Source: Mycobacterium sp. DL (GTDB taxonomy: Bacteria > Actinomycetota > Actinomycetes > Mycobacteriales > Mycobacteriaceae). Taken from it: a DNA stretch of 64,000 nucleotides. Where the stretch lies: contig NZ_CP155796.1 in the NCBI RefSeq assembly GCF_039729195.1, forward strand, positions 806,001 through 870,000. The letters run 5' to 3'. The translations under genes were made by a program, and so were the position numbers. Positions 8,779-17,829 of the stretch are shown here, piece by piece; positions within the stretch are counted from its first letter, which is position 1, and each line of letters opens with the position of its first letter. Below the pieces are notes generated by a model. It saw only the letters and a list, made by a program, of their open reading frames with translations. It was not told the origin of the DNA and did no database searches.

Positions 8779-9597
8779 ATGATGAACAATGGAGCGCCGG
8801 CACACGTGAGGAGCAGTTCATTGTTGGGAGTCATCGGCGGCAGCGGCTTTTACTCGTTCTTCGGTCCTGAAGCGCGGGCGATCAGCCTGGACACGCCGTA
8901 CGGCCCGCCGAGCGCGCCGATCACCGTCGGAACCGTCGGCGATCACGAGGTGGCGTTCCTGCCCAGGCACGGCGCCGGCCACGAGTTCTCACCGCACACG
9001 GTGCCCTACCGCGCGAACATGTGGGCGATGCGTGCGCTCGGGGTGCGGCGCATCTTCGGTCCGTGTGCGGTCGGCAGCCTGGATGCGCAGTTGGGTCCGG
9101 GCGCGATGGTGGTGCCCGACCAGCTGGTCGACCGCACGTCGGGACGGCGCGACACGTACTTCGACTCCGGCGGCATCCATGTCAGTTTCGCCGATCCGTA
9201 CTGCCCGTCGCTGCGGGCGGCGGCGACCGGCTTGCCCGGCGTCGTCGACGGCGGGGCGATGGTGGTGATCCAGGGACCGCGGTTCTCGACCCGCGCGGAG
9301 AGCCGATGGTTCGCGAGCCAGGGCTTCCGGCTGGTCAACATGACGGGCTATCCCGAGACGGTGCTGGCCCGCGAACTCGAGATGTGTTACGCCGCACTCG
9401 CATTGGTGACCGATCTCGATGCGGGCATCGAGCACGGAGCGGGCGTGCGAGCCGTGGACGTCTTCGCCGAGTTCGAACGCAACATGGTGCCGTTCAAGCA
9501 GTTGGTCCATGAGGCGATCGCCCAGGTCGACCTGGAGCGCACTTGCACCCACTGCCTGCCGCACGAGGGCGTCACCCTGCCGATCGAACTGCCGTGA
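8779..9597 (+). CDS. mtnP: S-methyl-5'-thioadenosine phosphorylase
   Basis: Cleaves methylthioadenosine with phosphate to adenine and 5-methylthioribose-1-phosphate (methionine and purine salvage). The 272-residue protein matches the family along its length: the phosphate-binding LGVIGGSGFY near 16-25, PRHGAGHEFSPHTVPYRAN, the CAVGSL segment, and NMTGYPE near 187-193. It corresponds to M. tuberculosis Rv0535. Two ATGs in tandem (8779, 8782) make the exact start uncertain by one residue. The stop overlaps the GTG of the epimerase gene (GTGA), so the two are co-translated. Confidence 0.93.
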   Translation: MMNNGAPAHVRSSSLLGVIGGSGFYSFFGPEARAISLDTPYGPPSAPITVGTVGDHEVAFLPRHGAGHEFSPHTVPYRANMWAMRALGVRRIFGPCAVGSLDAQLGPGAMVVPDQLVDRTSGRRDTYFDSGGIHVSFADPYCPSLRAAATGLPGVVDGGAMVVIQGPRFSTRAESRWFASQGFRLVNMTGYPETVLARELEMCYAALALVTDLDAGIEHGAGVRAVDVFAEFERNMVPFKQLVHEAIAQVDLERTCTHCLPHEGVTLPIELP

Positions 9598-10625
9598 GAG
9601 TCCTTCTGACGGGTGCCGCCGGCTTCATCGGCGCGCGCATCTCCGCCCGGCTGGCAGACGCCGGACACGAGGTCGTCGGCGTCGATGCCATGCTGCCCGC
9701 CGCGCACGGTGAGGGCGCCGAGTTGCCCGCCGAGGTGCGCCGCGTCGACGTCCGGGACGCCGCCGCGGTCGCCGACGTGCTTGCCGGCGTCGACGTGGTG
9801 TGTCACCAGGCCGCGGTGGTGGGGGCCGGGGTCAACGCCGCCGACAGCCCTTCCTACGCGTCGCACAACGACTACGGCACCGCGGTGCTGCTGGCCGAGA
9901 TGTTCGCTGCGGGCTGCCGGCGACTGGTGCTCGCCTCGTCGATGGTGGTCTACGGGCAGGGCGGCTACGTGTGCCCGGAACACGGTGCGGTCGAACCAGC
10001 CCCGCGCACCCGGGCCGACCTCGACGCCGGCGTCTTCGACCACCGGTGTCCGATCTGCGGTGCGCAGGTCCGGTGGGAGTTGGTCGGCGAGGAGGCGCCG
10101 CTTCGGCCGCGCAGCCTGTACGCGGCGAGCAAGGTCGCTCAGGAGCACTACGCGCTGGCCTGGAGTGAGTCGGCGGGCGGTTCGGTGGTCGCGCTGCGTT
10201 ATCACAACGTCTACGGTCCCGGGATGCCGCGCGACACCCCCTACTCCGGTGTCGCGGCGATCTTCCGCTCTGCCCTCGAAAAAGGAGATGCGCCAAAAGT
10301 TTTCGAAGACGGCGGCCAGATGCGCGACTTCGTCCACGTCGACGACATCGCCGCGGCCAACGTCGCGGCGATCGAGGGCTCGCTCGAGGGGTTCGAAACC
10401 TTCAACGTCTGTTCGGGTAAGCCGGTGTCGATCCTCGACGTCGCCTCCGCGCTGTGCGACGCGCGTGGGGACATCTCACCGGTGATCACCGGCCAGTACC
10501 GCAGCGGCGACGTCCGTCACATCGTCGCCGACCCGGCAAAGGCCGCCAGGATGCTCGACTTCCGCGCGGTCGTCGACCCGGCCGATGGGCTGCGGGACTT
10601 CGCGAGTGCGCCGCTGCGCGGCTGA
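9594..10625 (+). CDS. NAD-dependent sugar epimerase/dehydratase with Cys-rich insert
   Basis: An extended SDR protein (343 residues) with the NAD motif TGAAGFIG (6-13) and catalytic Tyr176-x3-Lys180 (YAASK). It is the counterpart of Rv0536 (galE3). Between the Ser/Tyr catalytic regions lies an unusual insert with CPEHG (127-131) and HRCPICG (150-156), spaced like a zinc ribbon. The GTG start overlaps the mtnP stop. Its nucleotide-sugar substrate cannot be read from sequence; UDP-galactose 4-epimerisation is only a family guess. The C-terminal region DFVHVDDIAAAN is standard for the fold. Confidence 0.85.
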   Translation: MRVLLTGAAGFIGARISARLADAGHEVVGVDAMLPAAHGEGAELPAEVRRVDVRDAAAVADVLAGVDVVCHQAAVVGAGVNAADSPSYASHNDYGTAVLLAEMFAAGCRRLVLASSMVVYGQGGYVCPEHGAVEPAPRTRADLDAGVFDHRCPICGAQVRWELVGEEAPLRPRSLYAASKVAQEHYALAWSESAGGSVVALRYHNVYGPGMPRDTPYSGVAAIFRSALEKGDAPKVFEDGGQMRDFVHVDDIAAANVAAIEGSLEGFETFNVCSGKPVSILDVASALCDARGDISPVITGQYRSGDVRHIVADPAKAARMLDFRAVVDPADGLRDFASAPLRG

Positions 10626-10673
10626 GGAGCCCTCCTGCGTCGCACCACGATCGTCCTCGCCGTTACCGTCACG

Positions 10674-11468
10674 TTGTTGACGGGACTGCTCGGGCTGCTG
10701 TGGTCGCAGCAGCGGCGCTTGATCTACTTCCCGTCGACGGACCCGGTTCCGCCGGCATCGACGGTGCTTCCCGGGGCCCGCGACGTCGTCATCCCCACCG
10801 CGGACGGACTGGACCTCGGCGCCTGGTTCCTGCCCGGCGACCCGGGTCCGGCGGTGCTGGTGCTCAGCGGAAACGGCGGGGACCGCACTATGCGGGCTCC
10901 GCTGGCCGCGGCACTGCACGATATGGGCATGTCGGTCCTGCTGTTGGATTACCGCGGCTACGGCGGCAATCCGGGGCGGCCTACCGAGGACGGGCTGGCC
11001 ATCGATGCGCGCGCTGCGCTCGACTGGCTTGCCGGGCAGCCCGGCGTGGACTCCGAGCGCATCGCGTACTGGGGTGAATCCTTGGGCGGCGCCGTCGCGG
11101 TCGGACTGGCCGTCGAGCGACCGCCGGCGGCGCTGGTGCTGCGCTCTCCGTTCACGTCACTGGCCGACGTCGCCGCGGTGCACTACCCGTGGCTGCCGGT
11201 GCGGCGACTGCTGCTGGACCGCTACCCGTCCATCGACCGCGTCGGCGCACTGACCGCGCCGGTACTCATCATCGCCGGAGAGAGCGACGAGATCGTGCCG
11301 GCGTCGCAGACCCGTCGACTGTTCGACGCTGCGCCGTATCCGAAGGAGTACGTGTCGATCGAGGGGGCCGGCCACAACGACCCGGTGCTGCTCGACGGGC
11401 CGCCGATGCTGGCGCCAGTCGAGCGGTTCCTGCGACGAACCCCGGTGCTCGCGGCCCAGGACCGGTGA
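10674..11468 (+). CDS. Alpha/beta hydrolase with N-terminal membrane anchor
   Basis: Serine hydrolase fold: nucleophile elbow GESLGG, acid in GESDEIVP and a late histidine GAGHND complete the triad. From the TTG at 10674 the protein has 264 residues and begins MLTGLLGLLWSQQRRLIYFP, half of an anchor helix. A better-looking start is a CTG at 10635, preceded by GGAG at 10626-10629, which adds RRTTIVLAVTVT and completes the helix; this would be a rare CTG initiation. It resembles ABHD13/FrsA-like hydrolases. The stop overlaps the next gene's GTG. The substrate is unknown. Confidence 0.82.
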   Translation: MLTGLLGLLWSQQRRLIYFPSTDPVPPASTVLPGARDVVIPTADGLDLGAWFLPGDPGPAVLVLSGNGGDRTMRAPLAAALHDMGMSVLLLDYRGYGGNPGRPTEDGLAIDARAALDWLAGQPGVDSERIAYWGESLGGAVAVGLAVERPPAALVLRSPFTSLADVAAVHYPWLPVRRLLLDRYPSIDRVGALTAPVLIIAGESDEIVPASQTRRLFDAAPYPKEYVSIEGAGHNDPVLLDGPPMLAPVERFLRRTPVLAAQDR

Positions 11469-12610
11469 ACATACTGGCTGTCGTGACCTCGAACATCTGC
11501 ACCGACTTCGGTATCGATTTCCCGCTCTTCGCGTTCAGCCACTGCCGCGACGTCGTCGCCGCGGTCACCAACGCCGGCGGATTCGGGGTGCTGGGCGCCA
11601 CCGCGTACACGCCCGCCCAGTTGGATCAGGAGCTGGCCTGGATCGACGACGCTGTCGGCGGCAAGCCGTACGGAGTGGACCTGATCGTCCCGGCCAAGTT
11701 CGAGGGCAAGGGGGAGAAGCTCTCCAGTTCCGATCTGGCTGAACGGATTCCGCAGGGCTACCGCGATCTCGTCGACGAGTTGCTGGCCGCACACGGCATC
11801 GAACCGGAGCCCGGCAGGCGTCTCGGTAGCGCGCTGCTGTCCGGAAACACCGGGCGGGAGCTGCTCGATGTGGCGCTCACCCATCCGGTCAAGCTGATCG
11901 CCAACGCGCTCGGCGTCCCGCCGGACTACATGATCGAAGCGGGAAAGGAACGCGGCATCCCGGTGGCCGCCCTCGTCGGGGCCAAGGAACACGCGGTCAA
12001 GCAGGTCGCCGCCGGGGTGGACCTGATCGTCGCCCAGGGCACCGAGGCCGGCGGGCACTGCGGTGAGGTCAGCACGCTGGTGGTGGTGCCCGAGGTGCTG
12101 GAAGCGATCGACGAGATGGGTGCGTCGACACCCGTGCTCGCCGCGGGCGGCATCGTCACCGGCCGGCAGATGGCGGGCATGGTCGCGATGGGTGCGGCCG
12201 GCGCCTGGACCGGATCGGTGTGGTTGACCACCGAGGAGGCCGAGACCGCGCCGCACACGGTGGCCAAGATGCTGGCCGCCTCCTCCCGCGACACGGTTCG
12301 CTCGGCGGGCCGCACGGGCAAGCCGTCGCGACAGTTGGTATCCGACTGGACGAACGCCTGGACCCCCAACGCCGGCGGGCACCAGCCGCTGCCGTTGCCG
12401 CTGCAGTCGATGCTGTGCGAGCCGGTGATCCGCCGGATCGACGTGCTGGCCTCACAGGGGCACGAGGGTGCTCAGGCTTTGGCGACCTATTTTGTCGGGC
12501 AGGGCGTCGGGCTGATGAACAAGGTGAAGCCGGCCCGCGAGGTGGTGCGGGAGTTCATCGAGGACTACCTGGCCGCCGCGGAGCGCCTCAACAGCTCACT
12601 GCCCGGCTGA
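11465..12610 (+). CDS. Nitronate monooxygenase family protein (FMN)
   Basis: A TIM-barrel flavoprotein of 381 residues. NMO-family markers include GGFGVLGA near the N-terminus, AQGTEAGGHCGEV (FMN/phosphate region, with the His used as catalytic base in the family) and LAAGGIVTGRQ. Such enzymes oxidise alkyl nitronates with O2; related members are enoyl-ACP or other FMN oxidoreductases. The GTG at 11465 overlaps the hydrolase stop and has AGGA just upstream; a second GTG at 11483 (TSNICTDFGIDFPLF) is possible. It is the last gene of the mtnP-led cluster and meets the amidase tail-to-tail with a 15-nt overlap. Confidence 0.88.
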   Translation: MNILAVVTSNICTDFGIDFPLFAFSHCRDVVAAVTNAGGFGVLGATAYTPAQLDQELAWIDDAVGGKPYGVDLIVPAKFEGKGEKLSSSDLAERIPQGYRDLVDELLAAHGIEPEPGRRLGSALLSGNTGRELLDVALTHPVKLIANALGVPPDYMIEAGKERGIPVAALVGAKEHAVKQVAAGVDLIVAQGTEAGGHCGEVSTLVVVPEVLEAIDEMGASTPVLAAGGIVTGRQMAGMVAMGAAGAWTGSVWLTTEEAETAPHTVAKMLAASSRDTVRSAGRTGKPSRQLVSDWTNAWTPNAGGHQPLPLPLQSMLCEPVIRRIDVLASQGHEGAQALATYFVGQGVGLMNKVKPAREVVREFIEDYLAAAERLNSSLPG

Positions 12611-14119
12611 GGTCACGCGCCCGCCCGCGGAATAGCATTCCTGGCTGCGATCTGCAGGGCGATCACGACCCGGAATGCTATTCCGCGGCGCGGCGAAGTC
12701 GACAAGCGTCTCGACGGCCTGGGCCACCCGGAAGGTCATCACCTCGTCGCGCGGGTGGCCTACCACCTGCACACCCGTCGGTACTCCCTCGAGGGAGAGG
12801 CCGCTGGGCACCGAAAGCGCAGGGTGATGGTTGGCGACGTTGAACGGACTCGTCATGTGCCCTTCCCAGTAGTGCTCGAGATGTCCACTGGGAGTGTCGA
12901 TCCCATCGAGATAGTCACCGTCGGCCCGGAGTGACGTCACCGCCGAGGTGGGGCACAACAGCACGTCTACGCCACTCATCGCCGCTGCCAGGTCGGCCTG
13001 CATCCGGGCATCCATGGCCAGTGATTCGACCAGCGAACGGCGCTGCGCCGCGGCAGTCGAATCGGCGATGAACCGCCGCATGTAGGCCGACAGTTGGTCC
13101 TCGGTGCCTGCTGTCTCGCGAATCACCGCCGGTGCCAGGATCTGCCCGAAATGGGCGAAGATCGTCTCCCTGATCAGCTCGGTCGTCCACGGCAGGTCCA
13201 CCTCGACGACCTCGGCGCCGGCTCGGGAGAGGGCATCTGCGACCGCTCGAGTGTTCTCGAGGACCTCCGGGGCGACGGGAAAGTCGCCGAGCCGGAGGGA
13301 GAGACCGATGCGCAGGCCGTCGACCCCGCCGTCGAGCGGGATGGGCTGACCGTTGCCGCCCCACGAGTTGTGATCGACGGGATGCCGGCCCGACATCACC
13401 GACGACAGCAGAGCTGCGTCGGCGACCGAGCGCCCCATGGGGCCGTCTCCGCGGTACCAGTCCGCCGACAGCGGCGGCTCTCCCGGAATCCGTCCGAATG
13501 GTGCCTTGTAGCCGACCGTGCCGGTGAACCCGGCGGGGATGCGCGTGGAGCCGGCGATGTCGGACGCGGTGGCCAAGGTGGTGAATCCCGCGGCCAGAGC
13601 AGCGCCTGCGCCGCCTGACGAACCGCCGGGGGAGGTCTGGAGATTCCACGGGTTGCGGGTGATACCCCACATCGGCGAATGGGTGACTGTGGCACAGCTG
13701 AACTCTGGGCTTGTGGTGCGCGCGTGGATGATTCCGCCGGCCGCCCTGATCCGCTCGATCACCGGGTGGTCGCGGTCGGCCACTTGCCCTCGCTTCGCCG
13801 TCAACCCCTGTGTCAGGCTCAGTCCGGCGATGCCGTGCTTCTCCTTGGCTGCCACCGGCACCCCCAGCAGGGCTGGTGGTTGTTCGCCGTCGGCCGCGCA
13901 TCGGGCGTAGACGTCGGCGGCATGGCGGGCCGCGTGCCTGGCGTCCTCGAACAGCGTCTCGGCGAACGCGTTGATCCCGGTCGCGGTGTCCCCGTTGTGG
14001 GCTTCGATCCGTGCGATCTGGGCGTCGAGCACTTCGAGCGGTGACAACTCGAGCCTTCGGAACGCCGCCAGCATGTCGGAGGTGCCGACGAAGGCCAGTT
14101 CGGTTGAGGTGGAGTCCAT
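12596..14119 (-). CDS. Amidase signature family hydrolase (3' end built from a repeat)
   Basis: A 507-residue amidase with the full Ser-cisSer-Lys triad: Lys92 (PVAAKEK), Ser167 in PGGSSGG (164-170) and nucleophile Ser191 in DIAGSTRIPAG. It hydrolyses a carboxamide or carbamoyl compound. It abuts the M20 hydrolase stop and belongs to the LysR/transporter/hydrolase unit. The last roughly 31 codons (from APRNSIPG onward) run through the 64-bp palindrome at 12625-12688, so the natural C-terminus near VETLVDFA appears to have been replaced or extended by repeat insertion. The active site lies far upstream, so activity is probably intact. Confidence 0.9.
   Translation of the reverse strand: MDSTSTELAFVGTSDMLAAFRRLELSPLEVLDAQIARIEAHNGDTATGINAFAETLFEDARHAARHAADVYARCAADGEQPPALLGVPVAAKEKHGIAGLSLTQGLTAKRGQVADRDHPVIERIRAAGGIIHARTTSPEFSCATVTHSPMWGITRNPWNLQTSPGGSSGGAGAALAAGFTTLATASDIAGSTRIPAGFTGTVGYKAPFGRIPGEPPLSADWYRGDGPMGRSVADAALLSSVMSGRHPVDHNSWGGNGQPIPLDGGVDGLRIGLSLRLGDFPVAPEVLENTRAVADALSRAGAEVVEVDLPWTTELIRETIFAHFGQILAPAVIRETAGTEDQLSAYMRRFIADSTAAAQRRSLVESLAMDARMQADLAAAMSGVDVLLCPTSAVTSLRADGDYLDGIDTPSGHLEHYWEGHMTSPFNVANHHPALSVPSGLSLEGVPTGVQVVGHPRDEVMTFRVAQAVETLVDFAAPRNSIPGRDRPADRSQECYSAGGRVTSAGQ
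12625..12688. repeat. Palindromic repeat family A, copy 1
   Basis: A perfect 17-nt inverted repeat: left arm CCGCGGAATAGCATTCC at 12625-12641, right arm its exact complement at 12672-12688, and a 30-nt centre. Copy 2 (17830-17893) has identical arms, and its centre differs at 3 of 30 positions. A shared GTCACGCGCC lies just upstream of both copies (12612; 17821). This copy covers the end of the amidase gene and could also fold as a bidirectional terminator for the converging nitronate monooxygenase transcript. Confidence 0.9.
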
Positions 14120-15364
14120 CTAGGCGGCCGACTCCGAGAGGGCCCCGTTGACCATCTCCCATGCCACGTTGGTCAACGCGTCGACACCGGCGACCATGTC
14201 CTCATCGGTGCTGAACTCCCGCTCACAATGGCTCACGCCGTCCACCGACGGGATGAACATCATGACGGTGGGCACGATCCGGTTCATCGGCACCGAGTCG
14301 TGCCCGGCCATGGTGCGAATGGGCCGCACGCTCAACCCCAGGTCGGCCGCGACCTTTCCGGTCAGGTCGACACCGGCCTGCGGGAAGGCCTGGATGTCGC
14401 GGACATCAAAATCGCGGACGTTGATCGTGATGTCGTGATCCGCGGCGACAGCAGCGATGTCATCGAGCAGGCTGGCTCGTGCTGCGGCGACGATCTCGGG
14501 TGATTCCGAACGCAGGTCGGCGACGAGATGCACACGGCGGGCCACCACGATCGGCGAATTGGGTTCCACCGTGAATCGGCCGACCGACGAGACGATGGCC
14601 TCGTCGTCGAACTTCGTGGTCACGTCATGGACCAGCAACACGACCTTGCTGGCGGCGACCAGCGCGTCGTGGCGATCGGCCATCGCGGTGGCGCCCGTGT
14701 GCGACTGCTCACCGAGCACCTCGATGTCGAGTTTCTGGGTGTACCAGGAGTAGTCCACCGCACCCAGGTTGATGCCCTCGCGCTCCAGGATGCGTCCCTG
14801 CTCGATGTGGATTTCGGCGTATCCGGCGACCGCGGGACGCGGATCAGCGCCACGGTAGCCGATCGCGTCGAGGGCCTCGGCCACCGAGACTCCGGCCAGA
14901 TCCCGCACCTGCAGAACCTCACCCTCATCCATCAGACCGGCGAACACCGACGATCCCATGATCGACGGGGGGAAGCGGCCGCCCTCCTCGTTGAACCAGT
15001 TGACGACCCCGATGTTGAACTCGACCCGGGCACCGTCCTCGGCGACCCGCGCGGCTACGCGCTCCGCGGCGTGCAGTGCGGCGATGACGCCGTAAGCGCC
15101 GTCAAAGCGGCCGCCCAGCGGCTGGGAGTCGAGGTGTGAACCGATGAGCACGTATGGCGCACCGGGCTTGAATTCGATGAGGGCGAACATGTTGCCGATG
15201 GCGTCCACCCGCAACTCCCAGCCGCGCGCAGCGGCGAAAGCGGCGAACCAGTCACGGCTGAGTTTGTCCTCGGCGGTCGCGGCCTGGCGGTCCACACCGT
15301 CGTTGGCGGTCGCACCGAAAGTGGCCACGTGGTGGAAGTCGGTGAGGAACTGGGAAGCACCCAT
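14120..15364 (-). CDS. M20-family Zn-dependent hydrolase (allantoate/N-carbamoyl amino acid amidohydrolase type)
   Basis: A 414-residue hydrolase of the AllC/HyuC group, which splits N-carbamoyl or ureido compounds. Metal-site residues are visible: His77 in IGSHLDSQ, Asp88 in GGRFDGAYG, and the Glu pair in NEEGGRF (125-131), with a central dimerisation domain containing GEQSHTGATAM. It sits between the MHS-type transporter and the amidase on one transcript, abutting the amidase ATG, so the three likely import and degrade one nitrogenous compound. Allantoate, a carbamoyl amino acid or a hydantoin derivative would all fit. Confidence 0.9.
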   Translation of the reverse strand: MGASQFLTDFHHVATFGATANDGVDRQAATAEDKLSRDWFAAFAAARGWELRVDAIGNMFALIEFKPGAPYVLIGSHLDSQPLGGRFDGAYGVIAALHAAERVAARVAEDGARVEFNIGVVNWFNEEGGRFPPSIMGSSVFAGLMDEGEVLQVRDLAGVSVAEALDAIGYRGADPRPAVAGYAEIHIEQGRILEREGINLGAVDYSWYTQKLDIEVLGEQSHTGATAMADRHDALVAASKVVLLVHDVTTKFDDEAIVSSVGRFTVEPNSPIVVARRVHLVADLRSESPEIVAAARASLLDDIAAVAADHDITINVRDFDVRDIQAFPQAGVDLTGKVAADLGLSVRPIRTMAGHDSVPMNRIVPTVMMFIPSVDGVSHCEREFSTDEDMVAGVDALTNVAWEMVNGALSESAA

Positions 15365-15391
15365 GATGGAACTCCTTTGTGTCGGAAGCGA

Positions 15392-16723
15392 TCAGCTGAC
15401 GCGGTGGCGGGTCTCGGGGACGTTGGTGAACACCAGGAAGAGGGCGACGATGGCCGCGGCAGCGGCCATGTAGAAGCCCGGTGCAGAGTCTTTTCCGGTG
15501 CTGGACACCAGCATGGTTCCGATGAACGGCGCGGTGCCGCCGAAGGCTGCGTAGGCGACGTTGTAGCTGATCGCCGCCGACGTGAAACGGGTTTCGGTCG
15601 TGAAGATCTCGACGAAGAACGTGTAGCAACCGCCCCCGTAAACACACATGGGGATCACGAACAACAGCTGGCCGAGGATCGCGAGGCCCAGCGACCCGCT
15701 GGTCACGAGCATGAAGCAGGGAATCGACAGCACCGCCAGAGCGACTGCGCCGGTGATGAGCATCGGCTTGCGGCCGACGCGGTCGCCGATCATTCCGCCG
15801 ATGGGAAGGAGTACGGCGTACAACGCCATCGCGACCGCATTGGCGCCCAGCGATGCCTCGCGGCTGAGGTCGCCGGTCACCTGGACGTAGGACACGAAGT
15901 AGCCGGAGAGAAAGTAGAAGCCCATAGCGGTCAGTGCCATCACACAGATGACCTGCAGCATCCGAACCCTGTTCTCGCGGAACGCCTTACGGATGGGGCT
16001 GTACTCCTTGTGCTCATGCTTGCGGAGCACCTGCTTGAACGCCTCGGACTCCTCGGTCTTGGCGCGGATCCACAGTCCGAAGAAGGCAAGCGGTAAAGCG
16101 AGGAGGAAGGGGATGCGCCAGCCGTAGGAGTCGAACGCCTCCGGCGTCATCGTGGACGACAGCACGAGGATCAGCGTTCCGCCGATCACCGATGGCAGCG
16201 CGGTCGCCGCCAAGGTCACGTTGATCCAGAAGCCGCGTCGTTCCAGCGGCGCGTGCTCGAAGACGAAGGCCGGGGCGCCGACGGATTCGCCCCCGGCGGA
16301 GAAGCCCTGGATCAACCTGCACAAAACCAACAGGATGGGCGCGAACACCCCGATCGTCTCGTAGGTGGGCAACAATCCGATCAGAGTGGTGGCGAGGCCG
16401 ATCAGCATCAACGTGACGAACAGGACCTTGCGGCGGCCGATGCGATCACCGACCGCGCCGAAGAACAGGCCACCCAGAGGACGCACCAGGAAGGCGACGC
16501 CGAAGGTCGCGAAGGTGGCGAGCAGGCCGGCCAGCGCGTTCTCTCCGGGGAAGAAGAGCTGCGAGAGAGTGACTGCCGACAATCCGTAGAGAGTGAAGTC
16601 GTAGAACTCGATGAACTGGCCGACGCTGCCGCCGGCCAGGACCCGTTTCTGCATCCCGGTGCTACGTGTGGACTGGTCCGTGGACTCGGGGTCGGGCGGA
16701 ACAACGTGGTCCTGCGTTGTCAT
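15392..16723 (-). CDS. MFS transporter, metabolite:H+ symporter (MHS) type
   Basis: A 443-residue transporter with 12 predicted membrane segments. It has the MHS opening VGQFIEFYDFTLYGL and the MFS loop 2-3 motif (GGLFFGAVGDRIGRRK), repeated more weakly at the half-way loop (GGMIGDRVGRKP). MHS proteins import organic acids, betaines or related solutes with protons. It is the first structural gene after the LysR gene (123-nt gap) and lies upstream of the M20 hydrolase and amidase, so its likely cargo is their amide or ureide substrate. Confidence 0.9.
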   Translation of the reverse strand: MTTQDHVVPPDPESTDQSTRSTGMQKRVLAGGSVGQFIEFYDFTLYGLSAVTLSQLFFPGENALAGLLATFATFGVAFLVRPLGGLFFGAVGDRIGRRKVLFVTLMLIGLATTLIGLLPTYETIGVFAPILLVLCRLIQGFSAGGESVGAPAFVFEHAPLERRGFWINVTLAATALPSVIGGTLILVLSSTMTPEAFDSYGWRIPFLLALPLAFFGLWIRAKTEESEAFKQVLRKHEHKEYSPIRKAFRENRVRMLQVICVMALTAMGFYFLSGYFVSYVQVTGDLSREASLGANAVAMALYAVLLPIGGMIGDRVGRKPMLITGAVALAVLSIPCFMLVTSGSLGLAILGQLLFVIPMCVYGGGCYTFFVEIFTTETRFTSAAISYNVAYAAFGGTAPFIGTMLVSSTGKDSAPGFYMAAAAAIVALFLVFTNVPETRHRVS

Positions 16724-16846
16724 GGGAGCTCTCTTCTCAGTGATGCTGCAGGGTCGGACGAGACGGGGATCACATCACTGAAGTCTGGTGAAGACGGCCG
16801 AACGAGTCCAACAAAATAGATCGCACGCACCGTTCGAAATAATCGA
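16724..16846 (-). promoter_or_regulatory. Intergenic region between the LysR gene and its presumed target operon
   Basis: 123 nt between the LysR stop and the MFS start. It contains a relatively A/T-rich stretch around 16808-16853 (ACAAAATAGATCG, then CGAAATAATCGATCAG) that stands out from its surroundings and includes the end of the LysR frame. This is the natural place for a promoter and LysR binding sites for the transporter/hydrolase/amidase genes. No exact T-N11-A palindrome was confirmed. Confidence 0.35.
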
Positions 16847-17776
16847 TCAGAAGAGCGTGGAGCCGCTATCGGCGCTGTGCAGGGTCGAGCAGATTTCTTG
16901 GAATGCGATCGATTTCCGCGTCGTCCGCGCACCCCGCAACCGCACCAGGACCAGTTCGATCGGCGCCAGTTGATCGGCCAGTTCCAGCGGAACGACCCGT
17001 CCCCCCGCGTACGTCACATCGCCCGCCAACCGCCAATTCAGCAGCGAATAGCCATGTCCCATGCTGACGTACGACCGCACCGTCTCGTAGCCGGACACCA
17101 GATGCCGGATGCGCGGACGCAGTCCCAATCGCTTGAAGATGTCGAGGTAGTACTCCCGGCTGTGTTTCAGGTCGAGCAGCACGAACGGCTCGTCCTCGAA
17201 TTCGCGCAGGTGCACGGGGACGTCCGGATGGCGTGCACGCGGGTGATTCTCCGAAACCAGCAGGTGCGGGGGGACTCGCCGCAGCACCCGATATTCGTAG
17301 CTCGTACTCAACCCGAGGTCGTACATCAGCGCGGTCTCGCAGGTTCCCTCGGCCAGGGATCGCATGAGCGTCTCCTGGTCGGCTTCGAGAAAGCTGAGTC
17401 TGATCGCCGGATGCTGATGCTGGAATGCCGTGAGGATCCTCGGTGCGAGAAAGGGAGCGATCGGCGAGAAGATTCCCGCGACCAGATCGCCCGCCAGTTC
17501 CTCGCGCTCGGCGCGCACCGAGCGGTAGAGCTGGTCGGCATCTTCGAGGACCGTTCTGGCCCCCATCAGTAGACGCCGCCCTTCCGCGGTCAGGCGGAGG
17601 CCGCGGTTGGACCGGCGGTGGAACAGCTTCGCCCCCACCTCGCGCTCCAGCTTGTGGATGGCCGCCGACAGCGTGGACTGGGTGACGTCGAGCTCGAACG
17701 CGGCCGCACGCATGTTCTCCAGCCGCGCGACGACCGTGAAGTACTTCAGCTGTACCAGCGTGAACGACTTCGCCAT
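16847..17776 (-). CDS. LysR-family transcriptional regulator
   Basis: A 309-residue LTTR. The N-terminal winged HTH spans about residues 4-62 (FTLVQLKYFTVVARLENM, then DVTQSTLSAAIHKLEREVGAKLF), and the rest is the two-lobed effector domain (AGIFSPIAPFLAPRILTAFQ begins lobe 1). It lies upstream of, and in the same direction as, the MFS/M20/amidase genes, unlike the usual divergent LysR arrangement. It probably senses the imported compound. Its start is next to palindrome copy 2, so the whole regulator-to-amidase unit falls between the two family A repeats. Confidence 0.9.
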   Translation of the reverse strand: MAKSFTLVQLKYFTVVARLENMRAAAFELDVTQSTLSAAIHKLEREVGAKLFHRRSNRGLRLTAEGRRLLMGARTVLEDADQLYRSVRAEREELAGDLVAGIFSPIAPFLAPRILTAFQHQHPAIRLSFLEADQETLMRSLAEGTCETALMYDLGLSTSYEYRVLRRVPPHLLVSENHPRARHPDVPVHLREFEDEPFVLLDLKHSREYYLDIFKRLGLRPRIRHLVSGYETVRSYVSMGHGYSLLNWRLAGDVTYAGGRVVPLELADQLAPIELVLVRLRGARTTRKSIAFQEICSTLHSADSGSTLF

Positions 17777-17829
17777 GACAGCATCATCCTCCGCTGACAG
17801 CCGGCCCCATACGGGCTCACGTCACGCGC

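Noticed and set aside
12220..12843. Plus-strand frame crossing the family A palindrome
   Set aside because: It is an out-of-phase frame over the nitronate monooxygenase; the palindrome is open in several phases and proves nothing.
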